Notes: generated from the sequence alone by a model not told the origin. DNA of 35,942 bases from Acidimicrobiaceae bacterium (GCA_003139355.1 PLIM01000177.1:1-35942); one strand, 5' to 3'; shown: positions 8,751-16,431, counted from the stretch's first letter. Translations and numbers: made by a program.

Positions 8751-10261
8751 CGCGCACAGGCCGGGTTCTGCAGGCTCTCGCCCCGCTCGGCGGGGGCGCT
8801 CTCGTGGCGCTCTCGCTGCCGCCGTTCGGGCCGTGGCCCCTGGCCTTCGGCGGAGTGGCACTTCTCGCCTGGGGCTTGCGGGACCGCTCCACAGGCAGCC
8901 GGGCGGCCGCCGGCTTGCTCGCAGGTGTCGGGCAGTTCGCCGTCGGCCTTGCCTGGGCCGACAAGTTCACGTTTCTCGGTTACGCCGCCCTCGTCGTTCT
9001 CGAGTCGGCGATCTTCGCCGTCGCCTGCATGCTCGCCCCACGCGGACGAGCCCGGGTACCGGCCCTAGCGGCGTTGTTGACGCTCGCGGAGTGGGCCCGC
9101 GAACGCTGGCCCTTCGGCGGCGTTCCACCGGGCGGGATCGCTCTCGGACAGGTCAGCAGCCCCTTGGTCGGCACCGCACGCATCGGCGGCACGGTCCTGT
9201 TGGTGGGCGTGACCTACCTCAGCGGCGTCGCAGTCGGCGATCTCGCCGTCAACTGGCTCCGGCGGAAGCAAACCCATCGCCGCGCACACGATCACGGGCT
9301 GATCGGAGGCTGCCTGAGCTTGGCAGTCGTGGTCACGCTCGGCATCTGGGGCGCTTTCGCTCCTGACGGAGGACCTCCGGTTCGCACGCTGCGCGTCGCC
9401 GTCGTGCAGGGCGGCGGCCGCCGGGGCCTGTCCGACCTACAGGTCCGGCCGTCGGTGGTGTATGCCGCTGCGCTGCAAGAGACCATGAAGGTCCGGCCAC
9501 CGGTCCAACTCGTGCTCTGGCCCGAGGACGTGGTAGCTCTCAGCCAGCCGCTCAGGGGCTCGCCTGAAGCTGCACAGCTCTCCCAGATCGCCCGGAGCCT
9601 TCACGCCACGCTCGTCGCAGGCGTCACCGAGCCCGTCGGCATCACCCAATTCCGAAACGAGGTCGCCGCCTACTCCCCATCTGGTGCCCTCGTAGCCGTC
9701 TTCGAAAAGGTTCACCGGGTCCCCTTCGGGGAGTACGTACCGTGGCGGTCGTTCTTCTCCCATCTGGCGAACCTCCAGGCAGTTCCCCGGGACGCTGTCC
9801 CGGGACACGGGAGCGGGATGATAGAGACACCAGCCGGACCTGTTGCGGTGCTCGTGTCCTACGAGGTGTTCTTCCCCGATCGCGGCCGCTCGGGCGTGAG
9901 AGCCGGGGGACAGCTCATCCTCGTCCCTACGAACACGTCGTCCTATTCGAGCGAGCAGGCTCCGGCTCAGGAAGTCGCGGCTTCTCGCCTGCAAGCGATC
10001 GAGGAGGGCCGCGACCTGCTGCAAGCCGCGCCGACCGGTTACTCAGCCGTTCTCGACAACCACGGCGGCGTGCTTCAACAGACGCGGTTGTCGGTCCCTG
10101 CGGTGCTACAAGCCGCCGTCGCGCTGCGCGACGGAGCGACGCTCTACACGCGAACCGGTGACATGCCGACTGTTCTGCTGGCGCTCTGCGCCGTGCTGGC
10201 GGGCTGGGCGGTCGCGCTCGTGGGACGCCGCCGTGAGAGACGAGAAAGGCAGGCTGGTTGA
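8747..10261 (+). CDS. lnt: Apolipoprotein N-acyltransferase homologue with Ser at the catalytic Cys position
   Basis: A 504-residue protein with an N-terminal set of membrane helices (LPPFGPWPLAF and EWARERWPFGG are typical Lnt segments) and a nitrilase-type domain. Expected catalytic residues are E260 (LWPED) and K321 (FEKVH). The position of the E. coli catalytic Cys is S371 (VSYEVFFPD; codon TCC at 9857-9859). The Glu-Lys-nucleophile spacing matches the family, so the alignment looks sound. If it is active, it either uses Ser or has a changed reaction. A final membrane helix lies near residue 480. The ATG overlaps the hemY stop as ATGA. Lnt acylates the N-terminal Cys of lipoproteins on the outer face of the membrane. 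CtaC in this window is a possible lipoprotein. Confidence 0.85.
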   Translation: MTRTGRVLQALAPLGGGALVALSLPPFGPWPLAFGGVALLAWGLRDRSTGSRAAAGLLAGVGQFAVGLAWADKFTFLGYAALVVLESAIFAVACMLAPRGRARVPALAALLTLAEWARERWPFGGVPPGGIALGQVSSPLVGTARIGGTVLLVGVTYLSGVAVGDLAVNWLRRKQTHRRAHDHGLIGGCLSLAVVVTLGIWGAFAPDGGPPVRTLRVAVVQGGGRRGLSDLQVRPSVVYAAALQETMKVRPPVQLVLWPEDVVALSQPLRGSPEAAQLSQIARSLHATLVAGVTEPVGITQFRNEVAAYSPSGALVAVFEKVHRVPFGEYVPWRSFFSHLANLQAVPRDAVPGHGSGMIETPAGPVAVLVSYEVFFPDRGRSGVRAGGQLILVPTNTSSYSSEQAPAQEVAASRLQAIEEGRDLLQAAPTGYSAVLDNHGGVLQQTRLSVPAVLQAAVALRDGATLYTRTGDMPTVLLALCAVLAGWAVALVGRRRERRERQAG

Positions 10262-10347
10262 TCCCGAGCCAACGCGGGCGTCGAAGCTCGCCATCTCACC
10301 GAGCACGAGGTTCCAGAACGACGACAGACAGCCCGAGGTTGCGAACT

Positions 10348-10989
10348 TCAGCGAGCAGGGTCGATTGTCTCGCTGGTCGCGGACCGGGATATTCCGGGCT
10401 CGAGCTCGCTGGCCGCGGACCGTGATATTCCGGGCTCGGGCTCTCTGGCCTCGCCGGTGATCGCGATCTCGGTCACGCCAGCCAGGTCCTGACCCTGCTC
10501 GTGCTCAGTTACCCGGGTCCAATTGTCGGAGCGAGCCCCGAACAGGTAGCGGTTGAAGATGAGGTACCGGACCGTCCAGATGCAGGCGTAGGTGAGCAAG
10601 TTGGCGCCGTTGACAATCAGCGCGCGATTGAGCGACCCACTTGCGATGCGGTCGGCGTTGTGCGCGGCCACCCCTACCGCGGCTGTCGAGATCACCATGG
10701 CGCTGAAGGAGATCGTCCAGAAGGGCACGACTTCTCGCCAGACCCTCGAACGGCCCGTCTTGCCCCAGGTCCAGGTGCGGTTGAGGTAGTACGCCGGAAG
10801 GGAGGCAACGGCCGTGGCGATGACGTTGCACACCATCGCCGAGTGGCCGACGTCATAGACGTGGTAGGTCACGAAGAGCACGACCTGGGACACGATTGTC
10901 GAGACGATCGAGACCGAGGCGTACTTCCAGAGTCGCTTGAAGTGCTCGCTCTGCCGAATCGAGCGAATTCGGCTCACCAGCGAGGCCAT
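10348..10989 (-). CDS. GtrA-family membrane protein with a repeated C-terminal tail
   Basis: A 213-residue protein with four predicted membrane helices (about residues 20-160) in the GtrA/DPMS-like fold. Family marks are the KYASVSIVSTIVSQVVLF opening helix, the YYLNRTWTW loop and the final VRYLIFNRYLFG. GtrA-like proteins are thought to help move polyprenyl-linked sugars across the membrane, but the partner glycosyltransferase is not nearby. The cytoplasmic tail contains a 12-residue duplication (EPGISRSA units) encoded by a 36-bp tandem repeat. The ATG has a TAnnnT hexamer 6 nt upstream and no ribosome site, so a leaderless message is likely. It is divergent from tesB. Confidence 0.88.
   Translation of the reverse strand: MASLVSRIRSIRQSEHFKRLWKYASVSIVSTIVSQVVLFVTYHVYDVGHSAMVCNVIATAVASLPAYYLNRTWTWGKTGRSRVWREVVPFWTISFSAMVISTAAVGVAAHNADRIASGSLNRALIVNGANLLTYACIWTVRYLIFNRYLFGARSDNWTRVTEHEQGQDLAGVTEIAITGEAREPEPGISRSAASELEPGISRSATSETIDPAR
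10379..10450 (-). repeat. 36-bp tandem repeat inside the gtrA-like gene
   Basis: Two copies of a 36-bp unit (10379-10414 and 10415-10450) differ at three positions. The unit length is a multiple of three, so each copy adds 12 residues without breaking the frame. Confidence 0.85.
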
Positions 10990-11001
10990 GTGGGCAGTCT
11001 A
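10990..11001 (-). promoter_or_regulatory. Candidate leaderless promoter of the gtrA-like gene
   Basis: On the minus strand, TAGACT (11001-10996) fits TAnnnT and lies 6 nt upstream of the ATG at 10989. It shares its TA with the -10 hexamer of tesB on the other strand. Confidence 0.5.
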
Positions 11002-11012
11002 TCGTCTGATCC
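11000..11012 (+). promoter_or_regulatory. Candidate leaderless promoter of tesB
   Basis: TATCGT (11000-11005) fits TAnnnT and ends 7 nt before the tesB GTG at 11013. Its first two bases overlap the opposing -10 element of the gtrA-like gene. Confidence 0.5.
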
Positions 11013-11891
11013 GTGACCGAGGCCTTGCGCCAGCTCATCGACCTGCTGGACCTCGAGGCCATCGAGGTGAACATCTTCCGCGGCAAGAACCTCGACGAGA
11101 CCCGTTTGCGTGTCTTCGGGGGCCAGGTGGCCGCACAGTCGCTCGTCGCCGCCGGCCGCACGGTGGACTCGGGTCGCGTCCATTCCCTACATTCGTACTT
11201 CCTGCGCGCTGGAGACCCGGCAGCGCCGATCCTCTACGAGGTCGACCGCATCCGCGACGGCCGGTCCTTCACGACCCGGCGCGTGGTCGCGATCCAGCAC
11301 GGCCGGGCCATCTTCAACCTCCAATGCTCGTTCCACATCGACGAAGGCTCAGATCTTGTCCACCAGGCAGAAATGCCACAGGTACCCCGGCCAGACGATC
11401 TGCCGACGGTTCGCGAGCGACTTGAGCCCTATCTCGACCAGCTACCGGACTGGTTCGTCGTGGATCGGCCACGGCCGATTGATCAGCGTTACATCGGCGA
11501 CCTGCCATGGTTGCCAACCGCGAGTCGGGAGACCCGCCAGCGGTTGTGGGTACGCGCCGACGGGGAGCTGGCCGACGACCCGCTGCTGCACGCTGCAGTG
11601 GTCGCCTACGCCTCGGACATGTCCCTCATCGACTCGATCCTCAAGCCCCACGAGATCCGCTGGAAGGAAGGGACGAACATGGTCGTCAGCCTGGACCACT
11701 GCATGTGGTTCCACCGCCCGTTCCGGGCAGACCGGTGGCTCCTCTTCGATCAGGATTCTCCTAACGCGTATGGAGCGCGAGGGCTGGCACGTGGCCTCAT
11801 GTTCGACGAGGAGGGCCACCTGGTCGTCAGCCTGGTGCAGGAGGGCCTGATCCGCGTGAGAGCACCGGGCCTGCCGCCGAGAGAACCCTGA
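11013..11891 (+). CDS. tesB: Acyl-CoA thioesterase II
   Basis: A 292-residue double hot-dog thioesterase that hydrolyses acyl-CoA to free fatty acid and CoA. The N-terminal domain has GGQVAAQSLVAAGRTV and the HSLHSYFLRAGD helix region. The C-terminal domain has the conserved LDHCMWFHRPFRAD, QDSPNAYGARGL and VQEGLIR segments, which contain counterparts of the E. coli TesB catalytic Asp, Thr/Ser and Gln. Its length is the family norm. GTG 11013 has no ribosome site, but a TAnnnT hexamer 7 nt upstream suggests a leaderless transcript. It may act with the enoyl-CoA hydratase at 16432-17280 in acyl-CoA metabolism, though they are not in one operon. Confidence 0.95.
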   Translation: MTEALRQLIDLLDLEAIEVNIFRGKNLDETRLRVFGGQVAAQSLVAAGRTVDSGRVHSLHSYFLRAGDPAAPILYEVDRIRDGRSFTTRRVVAIQHGRAIFNLQCSFHIDEGSDLVHQAEMPQVPRPDDLPTVRERLEPYLDQLPDWFVVDRPRPIDQRYIGDLPWLPTASRETRQRLWVRADGELADDPLLHAAVVAYASDMSLIDSILKPHEIRWKEGTNMVVSLDHCMWFHRPFRADRWLLFDQDSPNAYGARGLARGLMFDEEGHLVVSLVQEGLIRVRAPGLPPREP

Positions 11892-11903
11892 CGGAAGTCG
11901 GAC

Positions 11904-12122
11904 ATGACACTGGCCTTTGCGATCGGCTTCGGGACCTTCCTGGTTCTCATCGCGGTGCTGGTCGTATTCGTGCTGCGCTTTGTGATTCGAGAGGGTCGGC
12001 GGCATCCGCCGGCTGGTCCACCATCGTCAACCGGCCAGGACACTCGGCCAACGAGGGGCTCGGACACGGATCCTGGCCCCGAAGGTGGCCCTGGCTCGGA
12101 ACCGAGCTCGGGGTCGAGCTAG
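11904..12122 (+). CDS. Small single-helix membrane protein
   Basis: A 72-residue protein with one strongly hydrophobic N-terminal helix (about residues 3-28), then a short Arg-rich stretch and a Pro/Gly/Ser/Asp-rich tail that looks disordered. GGAAG sits 6 nt upstream of the ATG, and the gene begins 12 nt after the tesB stop, so the two are probably cotranscribed. It is convergent with ctaF, only 6 bp away. No family is recognised. The helix, ribosome site and tight spacing argue that it is real. Confidence 0.6.
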   Translation: MTLAFAIGFGTFLVLIAVLVVFVLRFVIREGRRHPPAGPPSSTGQDTRPTRGSDTDPGPEGGPGSEPSSGSS

Positions 12123-12128
12123 AGCGAG

Positions 12129-12521
12129 CTAGACGAGCCCGCCGCGGCGACTCTCGTAGATGACACCGACGAGAGAAGCGACGACCAGGAACAGGCCGAC
12201 CGCGAGCGTCCAGGCTCCGAACACCAACGCCAGGGCCACGAATGTGGCGCCAATGCCAATGACGAAGGGCCAGATGCTGCTTCCGGGGAAGGCGCCCACG
12301 ACGCCTGCCCCATCCTCGACGGAAGCGTTCGGATCATCCGCCGGTCTCGGGGACATGCGCCGTGACCACCAGAGGTAGTAGAACCCGGGCACGCTGCCGA
12401 GCAGGAACGTCCCGAGCAGCATCGTGCTGCCGGCGTCCTCGTAGCTGAGCAGCCAGTAGACGAGCCCGACGAGGCCGAAGAAGAAGCCGACGAAGAGGAA
12501 GACGTAGGACTCGATCTTCAT
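12129..12521 (-). CDS. ctaF: Cytochrome c oxidase subunit IV, actinobacterial type
   Basis: A 130-residue protein with four predicted membrane helices. Two N-terminal helices (FLFVGFFFGLVGLVYWLL and STMLLGTFLLGSVPGFYYLW) are followed by an acidic loop near residues 60-72 and two further helices. This is the small fourth subunit peculiar to actinobacterial aa3 oxidase. Its ATG overlaps the ctaD stop as ATGA, so it is translationally coupled to subunit I. The N-terminal KIESYVF and WSRRMSPRP loop are typical. Confidence 0.93.
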   Translation of the reverse strand: MKIESYVFLFVGFFFGLVGLVYWLLSYEDAGSTMLLGTFLLGSVPGFYYLWWSRRMSPRPADDPNASVEDGAGVVGAFPGSSIWPFVIGIGATFVALALVFGAWTLAVGLFLVVASLVGVIYESRRGGLV

Positions 12522-14281
12522 CGGTCGGGGTCCCGCGTCTCGATGGTGTCCGCGCCGACGAGGCCGACCTCGTCGAGCAGCACCGTGCCGCCACCTGCCG
12601 ATGCAACCAAGGCCCCGAGCCTCGGCCCCTCGCGCTCGATGATCCGGTCCTCAGGATGGTTGTGGTCCCAGACCGGGCGCTGGGATCGGATCGGTGGGAT
12701 CTTCAAGAAATTGTGCTGCGGTGGCGGGGAGGTCGTCGCCCATTCCAGACTGGACGCGTCCCAGGGGTTGTCACCTGCCGGTATGGGCTTCCACCACGAC
12801 ACCAAGGCGTTGACCAGGAAGATCGACACGGAGAAGAAGAGCAGTACCGAACCTGCGCTGGAGATCCGGTTCAGGGTCGTGAACCCGTCAGTTGCCGCGT
12901 ACTCCGCGATGCGTCTCGGCATCCCTTTCAAACCGACCAGGTACATCGGAAGGAAGGTGACGTTCGTACCTACGAACATCAGCCAGAACGTCGCCTTGCC
13001 GAGACCTTCTCGGAGCATTCGGCCCGTCATCTTCGGGTACCAGTAGAAGAACCCGGCGAACGCGGCCATGACCAGTGACATGACCACGCTATGGAAGTGA
13101 GCGACCACGAAATACGTGTCGTGTGTGGCGAAGTCTATAGGTGGAGAGGCCAACAGGATGCCGCTGACTCCACCCATCAAGAAGGTCACGAGGAAGCCGA
13201 CCGCGAACAGCATGGGAGTGTCGAACTTCACCGAGCCACGCCACATCGTGCCGATCCAGTTGAAGAACTTGATTCCGGTCGGCACGGCGATCAGGTAGGA
13301 CATCAAGCTGAAGAAGGGAAGGAGCACCACGCCGGTGGTGAACATGTGGTGCGCCCACACGCTGGTCGACAAGGCGGCGATCGATATCGTCGCGAACACC
13401 ATGCCGCGGTAGCCGAAGATCGGCTTGCGGGAGAACACCGCGATCACGTCGGTCACGATCCCGAAGAACGGCAGGGCGAGGATGTAGACCTCGGGATGAC
13501 CGAAGAACCAGAAGAGGTCTTGCCAGAGAACTGGGACCCCACCACCTGAGACCTCGAAGATGTGAGTGCCGAGGTGCCGGTCGCACCAGAGCAGCACGAG
13601 CGCGCTCGTGAACACCGGGAAGGCGATCAGGATCAGGATGCCGGTCACGAGCATGTTCCAGGTGAAGATCGGCATCCTGAACATCGTCATCCCCGGGGCC
13701 CGCAAGTAGTAGATCGTGCTGACCAGGTTGACGCTGGTGAAGATGGCCGAGAACCCGGTGAGAAGCAGGGCCACGATCCAGAGATCCGGCCCCGCGCCCG
13801 GAGTGTTGATCGAGTTGGAGAGCGGAGCGTAGGCCACCCAGCCAAAGTCGGCTGCTGATCCGGTCGTCAAAAAGCCCGTCATCATCAACGAGCCGCCACC
13901 CAGGTACAGCCAGTACGAGAGCGCGTTGAGTCTCGGGAACGCCATGTCCGGTGCGCCGATCTGCAGCGGGACGATGTAGTTCGCGAGACCGCCGAACGCG
14001 ACTGGCCCGACGAACAGGTAGATCATCAGGCTGCCGTGCATGGTGAACATCTCGTTGTAGGTGTGCTGCGACAACAACGTGCTGTCCGGGTTTGCGAGCT
14101 GCGCGCGGATCAGCATCGCCATGAGGCCGGCAAGGAGAAAGAAGACGAGCGAGGTGATCATGTAGCTCTTGCCGATCACCTTGTGGTCGGTCGAGGTGAT
14201 CCACTTGAGGAGGCCCGACGGGCCGTGCTCGTGCTCGGGGCTCTCGTCGAGAACCACTGGCCGGTAGGCGGCAGGGGTCAC
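12518..14281 (-). CDS. ctaD: Cytochrome c oxidase subunit I
   Basis: A 587-residue heme-copper oxidase catalytic subunit with about 12 helices. It reduces oxygen to water at the heme a3-CuB site and pumps protons. Visible ligands are the heme a His in MFTMHGS, the CuB His and cross-linked Tyr in FFGHPEVYILALP, the CuB His pair in VWAHHMFTTG, and the paired heme a3 and heme a His in VVAHFHSVV. The K-channel Lys region (TGIKFFNWIGTMW) is present. The N-terminal WITSTDHKVIG is typical of the family. GTG 14281 overlaps the ctaC stop as GTGA, which is preferred over a longer frame starting at 14395. Confidence 0.96.
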   Translation of the reverse strand: MTPAAYRPVVLDESPEHEHGPSGLLKWITSTDHKVIGKSYMITSLVFFLLAGLMAMLIRAQLANPDSTLLSQHTYNEMFTMHGSLMIYLFVGPVAFGGLANYIVPLQIGAPDMAFPRLNALSYWLYLGGGSLMMTGFLTTGSAADFGWVAYAPLSNSINTPGAGPDLWIVALLLTGFSAIFTSVNLVSTIYYLRAPGMTMFRMPIFTWNMLVTGILILIAFPVFTSALVLLWCDRHLGTHIFEVSGGGVPVLWQDLFWFFGHPEVYILALPFFGIVTDVIAVFSRKPIFGYRGMVFATISIAALSTSVWAHHMFTTGVVLLPFFSLMSYLIAVPTGIKFFNWIGTMWRGSVKFDTPMLFAVGFLVTFLMGGVSGILLASPPIDFATHDTYFVVAHFHSVVMSLVMAAFAGFFYWYPKMTGRMLREGLGKATFWLMFVGTNVTFLPMYLVGLKGMPRRIAEYAATDGFTTLNRISSAGSVLLFFSVSIFLVNALVSWWKPIPAGDNPWDASSLEWATTSPPPQHNFLKIPPIRSQRPVWDHNHPEDRIIEREGPRLGALVASAGGGTVLLDEVGLVGADTIETRDPDR

Positions 14282-15081
14282 GCGACCACCCCCGAGGCGG
14301 ACTCGGCGTTCAACCAAGTCTGGAAGGCACCTGGCTTGACGACGCGCACGCTGAAGAGCATCTCGGCGTGGTAAAGACCGCAGTATTGCGAGCAATGGCC
14401 CGGAAAGACGCCGGTGTGCACTGGGGTGAAGTCGAAGGTGTTCGTGACACCAGGCAGCGCGTAGCGGCTGAAGTTGAACGCCGGGATGTAGAAGCCGTGC
14501 ACCACGTCGGCCGACTGGAGCACAATCCGGGTCGTCTCACCGAGAGGCAGGACGAATTGGGGATACTCCGGGGAGGTCGGGTTGCCTGCGAGCACGGGAG
14601 GCCTGCGCTGGGCGGTCTCCACCAATGCGATCTGTTTGCCCGCCGAGTTCCGGTAACTGAAGCTCCACCCCCATTGGAAACCCGTGACCTTGATCGTGAC
14701 CGCCGGATTCGGAGCTAGAGCATCGATCTTGTTCTCGGTGGTCACGGTGTAGAAGAAGATGAAGGCAACGATGATGAGCGGTATGGTCGTGTAGATGATC
14801 TCGACAGGTAAGTTGCTATGGAATTGCCTCGGCATCTTGTCCGGGTCGCGGCGGCGGTAGGCGATCACCGCCCAGAGGATCAGGCCCCAAACGATCACCG
14901 CGACAACGAGACCGGCGATCGTCATCCACGACCACAGCTTGAACTCCGCTTGGCCCTGGGTTGTGGCGCCCCGAAAAGCTCCGAACGTCGGCAAGCTGCA
15001 GCCGCCGAGGACGACCGCGAGCATGCTGAGCAGCGAAAAGCGCGCGATCCACCTCGGTTTGCCGACCCCCGGAACCCCCAC
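14278..15081 (-). CDS. ctaC: Cytochrome c oxidase subunit II, probable lipoprotein
   Basis: About 267 residues. A lipobox-like VVLGGC puts the lipidation Cys at residue 28. Two membrane helices follow (about residues 55-78 and 97-120), then a periplasmic cupredoxin domain with the CuA site: His in VVHGFYIP and CSQYCGLYHAEM supplying two Cys, His and Met. It accepts electrons from the QcrC heme domains and passes them to subunit I. I chose GTG 15081 because it gives a normal signal peptide and has a TAnnnT hexamer 8 nt upstream. A TTG at 15150 would add 23 unlikely residues. It heads ctaC-ctaD-ctaF. Confidence 0.93.
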   Translation of the reverse strand: MGVPGVGKPRWIARFSLLSMLAVVLGGCSLPTFGAFRGATTQGQAEFKLWSWMTIAGLVVAVIVWGLILWAVIAYRRRDPDKMPRQFHSNLPVEIIYTTIPLIIVAFIFFYTVTTENKIDALAPNPAVTIKVTGFQWGWSFSYRNSAGKQIALVETAQRRPPVLAGNPTSPEYPQFVLPLGETTRIVLQSADVVHGFYIPAFNFSRYALPGVTNTFDFTPVHTGVFPGHCSQYCGLYHAEMLFSVRVVKPGAFQTWLNAESASGVVA

Positions 15082-15095
15082 TGGCCGCGACTCTA
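15082..15095 (-). promoter_or_regulatory. Candidate leaderless promoter of ctaC
   Basis: On the minus strand, TAGAGT (15095-15090) fits TAnnnT and ends 8 nt before the GTG at 15081. No ribosome site is seen between them, which favours a leaderless or nearly leaderless transcript. Confidence 0.4.
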
Positions 15096-15128
15096 ACCAG
15101 ATAATCCGAGCGCCAGTCAGGGCGCGGT

Positions 15129-15177
15129 CCGGTCGTGGCTGCACGGCCAACCGGTCGGGATGCAGTGCGGTCCGGTC
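15129..15177 (-). promoter_or_regulatory. Three helically phased GACCGG repeats upstream of ctaC
   Basis: GACCGG on the minus strand occurs three times, at plus-strand positions 15129-15134, 15151-15156 and 15172-15177, spaced 22 and 21 bp. The outer two are part of a longer identical 11-mer (gcggtccggtc on the plus strand). Two-turn spacing upstream of the ctaC -10 element suggests binding sites on one face of the DNA. The cognate regulator is unknown. Confidence 0.4.
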
Positions 15178-15262
15178 CTAACCGGGCGTGCTCTCCCGTC
15201 GACGCTTCGGCAGCCGGTTCAGGCCCTGAGATGGGGCTTTCGCTCGAAGCCGGCCTCCGGTA

Positions 15263-15955
15263 TCAAGCGGACGGCTTGGACGGCCCAGGAGGCACCACAA
15301 CAGGGTGAGGCGCGTCCGACGTCGCCCTTGCCGCGCGCGCGGCGCGCCCGATGCCGCGAGCGTGACCGGCCGCCCGGCCGAGACTGCGTGCCGCCACCAG
15401 CGGAGCGCCGGAGTCTCGAACCTTGGCGACTGCCGTTCCTACGACACGGCCTGCGGTCGCCGCGACTGTCGAAACCGCGTCGGAACCGCCGGCAGGGCCC
15501 GCTGCAGGCGCGGACGGCCCAGCAGGCGCGGACGGCCCAGCAGGCGCGGACGGCCCAGCAGGCGCGGACACCACTCCCCGCCCGTGACGCTGACGCGGGA
15601 CGATCTCGGTCGTGAGGGACATTCGAACCAGCACGACCGCCACGGCCTCGCTGAGGACGATCGGGATCACCTGGAGGTCGTGCACGTACAAGAGCGGCGA
15701 CAGGGCGAACCCGGCAGCGAGGACCAGGTCGAGGTAAAGGTGCAACCGCCTCGGAACGATCCTCACGGCCGCGAGCGGCCCGTTGCTCACCAGAACAAGC
15801 GCGCCGATCATGGCGCCGGCCAGCAGCAGTACGAGCTCAGGGCGACCATTCAGGTGGACGGCAACGACAACAAGAGCAGCGGCCAAGGCGTATTCGGCAA
15901 GCTGGTGCCCGCCGAAGGCAACCTGCCGGCGCGACGACCTAGCCGACGCCATCAT
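15263..15955 (-). CDS. Four-helix membrane protein with SAPAGP repeats
   Basis: A 230-residue protein. Residues up to about 125 form four predicted membrane helices (for example LAEYALAAALVVVAVHL and ELVLLLAGAMIGALVLV). The rest is an Ala/Gly/Pro/Arg-rich tail that begins with three perfect SAPAGP hexapeptides and ends in basic, low-complexity sequence. The tail is probably cytoplasmic and disordered. No family is recognised. It starts 23 bp downstream of tatA on the same strand and is probably in its transcript. A second ATG follows immediately (15952). Confidence 0.7.
   Translation of the reverse strand: MMASARSSRRQVAFGGHQLAEYALAAALVVVAVHLNGRPELVLLLAGAMIGALVLVSNGPLAAVRIVPRRLHLYLDLVLAAGFALSPLLYVHDLQVIPIVLSEAVAVVLVRMSLTTEIVPRQRHGRGVVSAPAGPSAPAGPSAPAGPSAPAAGPAGGSDAVSTVAATAGRVVGTAVAKVRDSGAPLVAARSLGRAAGHARGIGRAARAARATSDAPHPVVVPPGPSKPSA
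15505..15570 (-). repeat. 18-bp perfect tandem repeat within the membrane-protein gene
   Basis: Three identical 18-bp copies at 15505-15522, 15523-15540 and 15541-15558, plus an 11-bp partial copy from 15559. Each copy encodes six residues (SAPAGP). Identity between copies implies recent expansion or gene-conversion-like homogenisation. Confidence 0.9.
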
Positions 15956-15978
15956 CTAGGGATAAGCCAAGCAGCGGC

Positions 15979-16254
15979 TCAGGTCGGATGGATCGGGCCC
16001 GACGTCTTGTCGTCGACCTTCAAGCTGGCCGAGTCGTCCTTGGCCGAGTCGCCCTTGGCCGAGTCGCCCTTGGCTGAGTCGCCCTTGGTCGGGTCACCCT
16101 CTTCCATGCCCTTCTTGAACTCGTGGGAGGCACTGCCGAGCCCGCGAGCGAGCTTGGGGAGCTTTGACCCCCCAAAGAGGAGCACGATGATTACGACTGC
16201 GATCACGATCAAGCTGTCGGGACCAATGAGATCGGCAAGCATCCCGATGATCAC
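15979..16254 (-). CDS. tatA: Twin-arginine translocase subunit TatA
   Basis: A 91-residue TatA/E protein. The N-terminal helix (about residues 14-28) is followed by the FGG-S-KLPKLARGLG hinge and amphipathic helix, then SASHEFKKGMEEG. The charged tail is unusual because it contains direct GDSAK pentapeptide repeats. TatA oligomers form the passage for folded proteins such as the Rieske subunit. GTG 16254 has AGGA 6 nt upstream. ATG 16242 is an alternative that would shorten the protein by four residues. A TAnnnT hexamer (TAACCT) lies further upstream at about 16284-16289 on the minus strand. Confidence 0.92.
   Translation of the reverse strand: MIIGMLADLIGPDSLIVIAVVIIVLLFGGSKLPKLARGLGSASHEFKKGMEEGDPTKGDSAKGDSAKGDSAKDDSASLKVDDKTSGPIHPT
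16027..16101 (-). repeat. 15-bp tandem repeat in the tatA tail
   Basis: Five consecutive 15-bp units (16027-16041, 16042-16056, 16057-16071, 16072-16086 and 16087-16101). The second and third are identical, the first and fourth differ by one base each, and the fifth is more divergent. They encode GDSAK-like pentapeptides. Confidence 0.85.
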
Positions 16255-16431
16255 CCGCCTTCCTTTCCGAGGACTGCAATCAGGTTAGACACATCCTGAC
16301 GACTCTGTGTAGCCGGGGCTCCCAATTTCCTGCGTGCCTGCTCGGCGGCACAGACGAACGGCCACCGGATCCGGCGTGGCTGGAGTGGGGAACCCGGCGT
16401 TCGACGCTCGTAATTCGGAACCATCCTCTGC

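Noticed and set aside
15505-15570. CRISPR-like array
   Set aside because: The 18-bp units are contiguous without spacers and lie in frame inside a coding region.
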